The position numbers were made by a program, and so were the translations under genes. A stretch of DNA of 64,000 nucleotides from Janthinobacterium agaricidamnosum (GTDB lineage: Bacteria; Pseudomonadota; Gammaproteobacteria; Burkholderiales; Burkholderiaceae_D), in contig NZ_CP033019.1 in the NCBI RefSeq assembly GCF_003667705.1, forward strand, positions 372,001 through 436,000, written 5' to 3'. The notes under the pieces are model-generated. The model saw only the letters and a list, made by a program, of their open reading frames with translations, searched no databases and was not told the origin of the DNA. Each line of letters starts with the position of its first letter. The stretch's first letter is position 1. This document shows positions 55,001 to 64,000 of the stretch, piece by piece.

Positions 55001-58000
55001 GGCGCGAGTCGGGGATGGCGGCGCGTGCCGCTTCTTCCGTCAGTTGCCCCGTGACCAGTTTCCACAGCAAGCCGTCGTCCACCAGGGTCGAGGCGCCGAT
55101 GGCAACGATGGCCATCAGGATGTACAGCACGCCCAGGCCGAACAGGGAAGGAAACGCGGGTTTGCGGAAGCCCGAAATCAACAGGCTGGGCAGGACGCGC
55201 TTGCCCTGGTCGATATTCAGGCAACCTTGCACGAAGGCCACGGAAAACACGGGCACCAGGATGACGGGCAGCAATTGGCCCAGCACGGGCACGATGCTGA
55301 CGGCCAGCATGCAGAACATATAGCCGAGAAACAGCATCGACATGCCGCCAGGTTGCTTGCGAAACAGGGCGAATCCCTGTTTCACCCATTGCCAACCTGT
55401 ACTTGCAGGTAATTTTTCCATGTTTAAAACAGTTCCGGAGCAGGTGTGGCGATACGTTCGCGCAGAATGCGTTCGAAATGCGTGGGATCGTGCGGTGTCA
55501 GCATTTCCGCTTCGCGCGGCTGGTAATAATCGTACAGGCGCGACAGCCAGAAACGCAGCGCGGCGGCGCGCAGCATCGGTTGCCATGCCGTTTGTTCTTC
55601 GTGCGTAAACGGGCGCACGGCCTGGTAGGCGTCGAGCAGGGCGCGCACGCGCACCTTGTCGAGCACGCCCGTGGCCAGGTCCACGCACCAGTCGTTGACG
55701 GTGACGGCCACGTCGAACAGCCAGGTGTCGCAGCCGGCAAAGTAAAAGTCGAAAAAGCCCGTCAGGCGCTCGCCGTCAAACATGACGTTGTTGCGGAACA
55801 AGTCGGCATGCACGGGACCGCGCGGGATGGCTTTATACGTATCGCAGGCAGCAAAGGCGTCCTGGAAGTGGATTTCCGCGCGCAGCAGGTGCGCCCTGGC
55901 ATCGTCGAGATGGTGCAAGACCAGCGGCGTGGTGGCGTTCCACCAGTCCAGGCCCCGCAGATTCGGCTGCTGCAGGGGGAAGTCCTGCGCCGCCAGGTGC
56001 ATCTTCGCCAGCATGGCGCCCACGGCGGCGCAATGCACGGCTTGCGGCGCCATCTGCGAGCTGCCGTCGAGTTTGCTGACGATGGCGGCCGGCTTGCCTT
56101 GCAGGGCCGTCACCAGTTCGCCATCGGCATTGGCGATCGGCGCGGGCACCAGCACGCCCCGGTCCGCCAGGTGGCGCATCAGTTGCAGATAGAACGGCAA
56201 TTGCGCGAAGCTGAGGTTTTCAAAGATCGTCAGCACAAACTCGCCGCGCTCCGTGCTCAGGAAGAAATTGCTGTTTTCGATGCCGGAGGCGATGCCCTTG
56301 AGCGCCAGAGGTTTGCCGAGTGGAAACTGCGTGATCCACTGGCCGATATCGTCCAGGTGTAGCGCGGTAAAAACTGCCATGGGAAAGAGAGGAATGGTCT
56401 AAAAGGTCAAAAAAAGCCGACTGCCCCCGCGCATGGCCGGGGCAGGGCAGAAGAGAGTGGCTGCTTACTTCGCTGGTGCGGGCGGTGCTGGCGCGTCCGC
56501 TGCCTCTTCATCGCGTTGTTTCTGTTTTTTCTTGCCCAGATCAAATTCCAGCACTTTCCATTGCGGGCCGCGCAGGGCGTTGCCGTTGGCCTGGTCGGCG
56601 CCGGCGGCCGGCTTCATGTAATAGGTGCTGCCGCCGCTGGTGACTTTCACTTCGCTGGTGACGCCCGCTTCGCGTTTTTCGGTAATCTGCTGCTTGGCGG
56701 CGGCCGGCGCCACGGTGATGGGGGCTTCGCCCATTTCCTCGATACGTTCCAGTTGTGGCGGCGCATCGCTCGGTTTGGCCGGCGTCTGGGCGCTGGCAAT
56801 GGCTGAACATGCCAGCAGGGGCAGGGCGAGGAATGTCCAGAGTGTCGATGTACGCATCATGATGGGTTCGCTTCCATGTGTGGGGCTGCAGCGCGTGCAG
56901 TGGTGTAATGCCGTCAATTTATCTATAAGGCATTGTAACAAACTGATAGGCAATGCTGTTTAAATGAACGGAAATGGCTGGCAGCGGCGGCACGCATGCC
57001 AGTTCGGGGCCGCCAGGGTGGCAAAAACGCCAGGAACGGCACGTATTGCGGCCGGTGGCGCGGCCCTAAACTCTGCGATAATTGGACGATATTCCACCCG
57101 CCCGCCGCTGTACTTCCTGGGCGGGCGCGCTCACCTTATTTTATTGGCATTATGCAAAACACCCTGCTGTTAGTCGACGGTTCCAGTTACCTCTATCGTG
57201 CCTTCCATGCGCTGCCCGACCTGCGCAGCCCGGACGGTTACCCCACGGGCGCCATGCATGGCATGGTCAACATGCTGCGCCGCCTGCGCGCCGATTACCC
57301 GGCCGCCTACATCGCCTGCGTGTTCGATGCCAAGGGTAAAACTTTCCGCGATGACATGTATCCCGAGTACAAGGCCACGCGCGCCTCGATGCCGGACGAC
57401 CTGCGGCTGCAGATCGAACCGATCCACGAAGCCGTGCGCGCCATGGGCTGGCCGATTCTGATGGTCGACGGCGTCGAAGCGGACGATGTGATCGGCACCC
57501 TGGCCGTGCAGGCGGCCGCCGCCGGCATGAACGTGGTGGTGTCCACGGGCGACAAGGATCTGGCACAGCTGGTCAACAGCCAGGTGATGCTGATCAATAC
57601 CATGAGCAATGAAAAGCTCGACGAAGCGGCCGTGCTGGCCAAGTTCGGCGTGCCGCCCAACCGCATCATCGATTATCTGTCGCTGATCGGCGATACGGTC
57701 GACAACGTGCCGGGCGTGTCGAAATGCGGGCCGAAAACGGCCGTCAAGTGGCTGACCCTGTACGACAGCCTGGAAGGCGTGATGGAAAACGCGGCCAAGG
57801 TGGGCGGCGCCGTCGGTGAAAACCTGCGCACGGCCCTGCCATGGCTGCCGCAGGCGCGCGCCTTGATCACCGTCAAGACCGATTGCGATCTGTCCGGCCA
57901 TATGACGACGATCGCCGATTCGCTGGTGGCGAAACACGAAGACAAGGAAGCGCTGCTGGCCTTCTTCAACCGCTACGGCTTCAAGGCCCTGCTGCGCGAA

Positions 58001-61000
58001 CTGGGCGCCACGCCGCCGCCGATGTCGCCCGTCGGAGCGCCGCCTGCCGCCGGCGTTTCCGTCGTCAACACGACGGGCGACATGTTCGCCGATGCCGCGC
58101 CAGCGGTGGAAGCCGAGTATGAAACCGTGCTGACGGATGCCCAGCTCGACAAATGGATCGCGCTGATCGATGCGGCTGCCCTGACGGCCGTCGACACGGA
58201 AACCACCTCGCTGGAACCGATGACGGCGCAAATGGTCGGCATTTCCCTCTCCGTGGCCGAGCACGCCGCCTGTTACATCCCGCTGGCCCACGACTACGCG
58301 GGCGCGCCGGAACAGTTGACGCGCGAACACGTGCTGGCGAAACTGCGCCCGTGGCTCGAAGATGAAACCAAGCCCAAGCTGGGGCAGAACCTGAAATATG
58401 ACAGCCACATCTTCGCCAACCATGGCGTGACGTTGCGCGGCATCGCCCACGATACCTTGCTCGAATCGTATGTGTTCGAATCGCACAAGAAACACGACAT
58501 GGACAGCCTGGCCCTGCGCCACCTGAACTACACGACGATCCCGTTCGAGGACGTGTGCGGCAAGGGCGCCAAGCAGATCACGTTCAATCAAGTCGAGGTG
58601 GAGCAGGCGGCAAAGTACGCGGCCGAAGATGCCGACGTCACCTTGCGCCTGCACAATGCCATGTGGGGCAATGTGGCGAACGATGAAAAACTCACCTTCA
58701 TCTATGAAAAGATCGAAATGCCGACGGCCGTGGTCTTGCAAAAGATCGAGCGCAACGGCGTGCTGATCGACGACGAATTGCTCAACATCCAGTCGGCCGA
58801 GCTGGCCGTCAAAATCCTGGAGCTGGAAAAGAAGGCGTATGAACTGGCCGAGCAGCCGTTTAATTTAGGCTCGCCCAAGCAGATCGGCGAAATCTTCTTC
58901 GAGAAATTGAAGCTGCCGGTGGTCAAGAAAACCCCGACGGGCGCGCCGTCGACGGATGAAGAAGTGCTGCAAAAGCTGGCCGAGGATTATCCGCTGCCGA
59001 AAGTGCTGCTCGAATACCGCGGCATGGCCAAGCTGAAGTCGACGTATACCGATAAATTGCCGAAGATGATCAACGTCACGACGGGCCGCGTGCATACGAA
59101 CTATGCGCAAGCCGTGGCCGTGACGGGGCGGCTGGCGTCGAACGACCCGAATTTGCAGAATATTCCCATCCGCAGCGCGGAAGGCCGCCGCATCCGCGAA
59201 GCGTTCATCGCGCCGCCGGGCAGCCACATCGTTTCGGCCGACTATTCGCAGATCGAATTGCGTATCATGGCGCATATCTCGGGCGATGAAGCCATGCTGC
59301 GCGCGTTTGCCGACGGCATCGACATTCACCGCGCTACGGCCGCTGAAATCTTTGGCGTGCCGGCCGCGGAAGTGCAGAGCGAGCAGCGCCGCTACGCCAA
59401 GGTCATCAACTTCGGTTTGATCTACGGTATGAGCGCATTCGGCCTGGCCGGTAACCTGGGCGTGGACCGCACGGCCGCGCAAAGCTATATCGACCGTTAC
59501 TTTGCCCGTTTTTCCGGAGTGAAACAGTACATGGAAGACACGCGCCAGCAAGCCAAGGCGCGCGGCTACGTGGAAACCGTGTTTGGCCGCCGTTTGTGGT
59601 TACCGGAAATTAATTCGCCGAACGGCCCGCGCCGCCAGGGCGCGGAACGGGCGGCGATCAACGCGCCGATGCAGGGCACGGCTGCCGACCTCATCAAGCT
59701 GGCCATGATCGCCGTGCAAGGCTGGCTGGAAACGGACGGCTTGCAGACGAAGATGATCATGCAGGTGCACGATGAACTGGTGCTGGAAGTGCCGGACGCG
59801 GAACTGGAACTGGTCAAGCGCAAGCTGCCGGAACTGATGGCCGGCGTGGCCGCGCTGAAAGTGCCGCTGACGGCCGAGGTAGGCGTAGGCAGGAACTGGG
59901 ACGAAGCGCATTGATGCTGCGTCGGCTTACGCGGGGCATGCCCCGCTAAGCCGACCTACATGTTGACTCGAGCAATTACCGTAGCCCGAACACATGTTTA
60001 CTTGAGCAATGACCGTAGGTCGGCTTAGCGCAGCGTAAGCCGACATTGTTTGTCAACTGGGACGAAGCGCATTGATGTTGCGTCGGCTTACGCGGGGCAT
60101 GCCCCGCTAAGCCGACCTACATGTTTAATTCAGCAATGACCGTAGGCTGAACACATGTTTACTTGAGCAATGACCGTAGGTCGGCTTAGCGCAGCGTAAG
60201 CCGACATTGTTTGTCAACACACCCTTCAGGAGTAACGCATGAGCGACATGATCACCGATTGTGAAAGTTTGCTGGGCCAGAGCAGCGTGTCCGGACCGGA
60301 CGGCCGGCGCGGTTTCCTGAAGGTGGCGCTGGGCGCGGGCTTTGCCGTGGCCGTGCTGCCCGTGGCGGCGCAAAACGTCATCAAGACGGATTCCGCCGGG
60401 CTCGTCACGGGCAGCATGTCGGTGATGGTCGATGGCCAGGCCGTGCCCGTGTATGCGGCCCAGCCGGAAGGCAAGACGGGTTTGCCCGTGGTATTGGTCA
60501 TTTCGGAAATCTTTGGCGTGCATGAACATATCGCCGATATGGCGCGCCGCTTCGCCAAGCAGGGCTACCTGGCGCTGGCGCCCGACCTGTTCGTGCGCCA
60601 GGGCGATCCCACCAAGGTGTCCAGCATCCCGGAATTGATGAAAGGCATCATCGCCAAGACGCCGGATGCGCAAGTGATGGCGGACCTCGATGCGGTTGTT
60701 GTGTGGGCGAAACAGAATGGCGGCGACACGAGCCGCCTGGGCATCACGGGCTTTTGCTGGGGCGGCCGCATCACGTGGCTGTACGCGGCGCACAATCCGG
60801 CCGTCAAGGCGGGCGTGGCCTGGTATGGCCGCCTCGTGGGCGAAGCGACTGCCTTGCAGCCGAGCAACCCCATCGACATCGCCGCCACCTTGAAAGTGCC
60901 CGTGCTGGGCTTGTATGGCGGCAAGGATACGGGCATCACGCAGGAATCGATCGCCAAGATGAAGGAGGCGCTGGCCAAGGGCGGCAACCAGTCGGAATTC

Positions 61001-64000
61001 GTCGTGTATCCCGATGCGGGCCACGCCTTCAATGCCGATTACCGCCCCAGCTATGTGGCGGCCGATGCGAAAGACGGCTATGCGCGCTGCCTGGCCTGGT
61101 TCAAAAAGCATGGCGTTGCCTGAGGTTGCAAGCTGAACGTCGCTAAAAGTGCCTGATTGCCACATTTTTTTCCAGAAGTTGCCGCGAAAGGCGCACCGGG
61201 CTGTAAAATGCCCGGTTCGCGTCAATGCAGTACAATTGCATCTTCACTGCGCCACGCTGCCGCCAAGCGCGCACAAGATTGAATAATAAGCAACACTATA
61301 CAGATCAAGCCAGACGCCAGCATTGCGGGCGCCCGTAGGCCGGCGCCATTTTGAGGTAAGAAAATCATCGATCCCGTCCTTATATCCATTTTGCTCGCGA
61401 CAACGATCGCGGGCGTCTTCAGCATTACTGCGGCGGCGATCTTTTCGTTTGCATTCCTGTCCAAAGTGGTCGAGCGCATGGTCAGCTTGTCCGTCGGCAT
61501 CATGTTGTCGACGTCCTTGCTGCATGCCTTGCCCGAAGCGTTCGAATCGCAGGCGGACCCGCGCAGCCTGTTCGCCACCTTGCTGGCGGGCTTGCTGGCC
61601 TTTTTCATGCTGGAAAAATTCGCCATCCTGCGCCATTCGCACCACCACGAAGGCGACGGCCACCACCATGCGCACGGCCACGACAAGCACGAGGCGGGCA
61701 AGGCCGGCTGGATGATCCTCGTCGGCGACGGCATGCACAACTTTACGGACGGCATCCTGATCGCGGCCGCCTTCCTGGCCGACCCGAAGCTGGGCCTGGT
61801 CACGGGCCTGGCCATCATCGCGCATGAAATCCCGCAGGAAATCGGCGATTTTATTGTACTGCTCAACGCCGGCTTCTCGCGCCTGCGCGCGTATGTCTTC
61901 AATCTGCTGTGCAGCCTGATGGCGGTGGCCGGCGGCCTGCTCGGCTATTTCACCCTGGACCGCGCCAGCAATCTGATCCCGTACGTGCTCGTGTTCGCCT
62001 CGTCCGGCTTCATCTATATCGCCTTGTCCGACCTGATGCCGCAGATGCAGCGCCGCGCCACCTTGCGCGAAACCATCCCGCAAGTGCTGCTGATCGCGCT
62101 GGGCGTATGTATCGTGCTGTTCCTGACGCATAAGCGCCACGGCGGTTGATGCACTGATTCGGTGCCGCAGTACCACTTATGCTATATTGCCTTTCTGACT
62201 AACTTGCACAGAAAGGAGGAAAATATCATGGAAGAAAACTTGTTGCTCGCCTTGTGGCGCGCACGCTCTTTTAGCGCATTTGCCAGCTCTTGCCCACGTT
62301 CTATCGCGCTGCGATAACCTGGCCAGAGCAAAGTTACCCTCCTCTACGAGTCCTTTCCTGGTACTCCGTTGTCGTTAGCGCTCCTGTTAACGCGGATGCT
62401 TGCATCCCGAACAAAGACAAGAGCCATGACTACCCTGATTTCTACCCAAGCTTTACAACTGGATACCCACGACGGTTTCCTCTTCAACGAACTCGCCTTT
62501 ACCTTGCGCCAGGGCGACCGCATCGGCCTGATCGGCCACAATGGCTGCGGCAAATCCACCTTGCTGGGCTTGCTCAGCGGCACACGGGAAGCCACTGCCG
62601 GCACCATCCACTATGCCCGTGCCTGCCGCCTGCAGCACGTGGAGCAGCATTTGCCGGCCGAACTTGCCAGCCTGAGCCTGTACGACGCCTTGCTGGCGCC
62701 CGTGCTGGAGCAGCCCGAGCTGCATTGGCGTGTCGACAGCCTGCTGGCCGAGTTAGGCTTCGAGCACGAGACGGCGCAAGTGCCCGTGCATTCCCTGTCC
62801 GGCGGCCAGCACACGCGCCTGCTGCTGGGGCGCGCCCTGCTGCAGGAGCCGAACGTGCTGCTGCTCGACGAGCCGAGCAATCATCTGGACTTGCCGTCGC
62901 TGCTGTGGCTGGAGCAATTCCTGCTGCGCTGGCGCGGCGCCTTCATCCTCGTCTCGCACGACCAGCGCCTGCTCGACAACGTGGCCACGCGCAGCTGGAT
63001 TTTGCGCGATAGCCGCCTCTACGATTTCGACTTGCCGTGCGGCCCCGCGCTGGCGGCCCTGGCCGAAGCCGATCTTGCCGCTGCCGCCCGCCATGCGGCC
63101 GAACAGAAGGAAATCGACCGCCTGTCCGCCAGCAGCGCCCGCCTGGCCCTGTGGGGCCGCACCTACGACAATGAAGACCTGGCGCGCAAGGCCAAGACCA
63201 TGCAGCGGCGCATCGACAAATTGAAGGATGCGCAATCATTCGTCAGCGATGGCGCACCGTGGCGTTTGAGTTTGCGCGGCAAGCCGCTGGCGGCCGACCA
63301 GTTGCTGGCGCTGGACGCCCTGGACGTGCGCGCCGTGCCCGCTTCCCCGCTGTTGTTCCACACCGGTCAGCTGTGGCTGAAACCGGGCGACCGGGTCGCC
63401 TTGCTGGGTGCCAACGGCAGCGGCAAGTCGTCCTTGCTGCGCCTGTGCTGGCAAGCGATCCAGGAACAGGAGGAGCGGGCGGACTTGCGCTGGCACCACG
63501 CCGCCAACATCGGCTATTACGACCAGTCGCTCAGGCAACTGGCCGATACGGCCGATTTATCCGACGCCCTGTACCCGTTTGCCGTGCAGAACGAAGCGGC
63601 GCGCAGCCAGGTGGCGCGCAAGCAAGCGTTGATCTCGGCCGGTTTCCCGTATGCGCGCCATGGCCAGACGGTGGCGACCCTGAGCGGCGGCGAGCGGGCG
63701 CGGCTGTTGTTCCTGGGGCTGTCCCTGGCCAGCTATCATTTATTGTTGCTCGATGAACCCAGCAACCACCTGGACATGCAGGGTAAGGCGGAGCTGGGGC
63801 AAGCCTTGCGCGGCTTTGAAGGAGCTTGTTTGCTGGTGTCGCACGACCGCGACCTGATCGAAACGGCCTGCAACCGTTTTTGGGTGGTGGCCGACGGCCG
63901 GCTGGAAGAGTGGCCGGACGCCGGCAGCGCGTATGCACGCCTGAGTGCCGAGGATGGACAGGCGCCGTTGCCGGTGCCGCGCGTGGAAAGCGCACCGCTT

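Overview
The window is one 64 kb stretch of GC-rich chromosome with dense bacterial gene packing. Gene order and protein types (rplM-rpsI-argC-bactofilin-erpA-anmK, dusB-fis-purH-ruvCAB, thrB-DUF2782-polA, a BPSS1780-type membrane protein) fit a betaproteobacterium of the order Burkholderiales, most likely Oxalobacteraceae and Janthinobacterium-like. That placement is inferred from family knowledge; no database search was possible. No rRNA, tRNA, prophage, CRISPR array or complete insertion sequence was seen.

Layout. 1-5.8 kb: two tandem alkaline phosphatases (the second cut by the window edge), a metallo-beta-lactamase-fold protein with a degenerate metal site, a DsbA-like protein, a catalase behind a large inverted repeat, and a DUF4279-like protein. 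5.8-12.5 kb: two leftward ABC exporter systems, one with a permease fused to an M1 aminopeptidase and one NatAB-like. 12.5-29.6 kb: housekeeping genes (coq7, osmC-like, rplM-rpsI, argC, bactofilin, erpA, anmK, M23 endopeptidase, tyrS-dtd, dusB-fis, purH, ruvCAB). 29.6-37.7 kb: cell envelope genes (an OmpA-family protein in tandem with an Ig-repeat/ice-binding-like lipoprotein, DUF2147, a porin) plus valS. 37.7-43.9 kb: signalling genes (GGDEF-EAL enzyme, Crp/Fnr regulator, hybrid histidine kinase, REC-PAS response regulator). 43.9-48.7 kb: a TPP-riboswitch-controlled thiamine locus, thiC-thiS-thiG-thiD-thiE. 48.7-64 kb: ANTAR regulator, glutathione-dependent formaldehyde dehydrogenase, UvrD-type helicase, thrB, polA, a Tat-type dienelactone hydrolase, a ZIP transporter, and a right-edge ABC-F ATPase gene that runs off the window behind a possible 29-codon leader ORF.

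Non-coding structure is rich. A REP-like palindromic family (GTAGGTCGGATTAGCG type) occurs at four 3' intergenic loci, and one locus carries a compensatory base-pair change. Next to polA a 161-bp unit that includes the last polA codons is tandemly duplicated. A 162-bp fold-back (MITE-like) element lies between valS and the porin gene. Two larger imperfect palindromes that share AAACGTCC-type ends lie after erpA and between thiS and thiG. Many genes end at clear rho-independent terminators, several of them shared between convergent genes.

No clearly new multi-gene system stands out. The best leads are the catalase leader inverted repeat, the ABC-permease/M1-peptidase fusion, the OmpA plus ice-binding-like lipoprotein pair, the leader ORF before ABC-F, and the repeat families.
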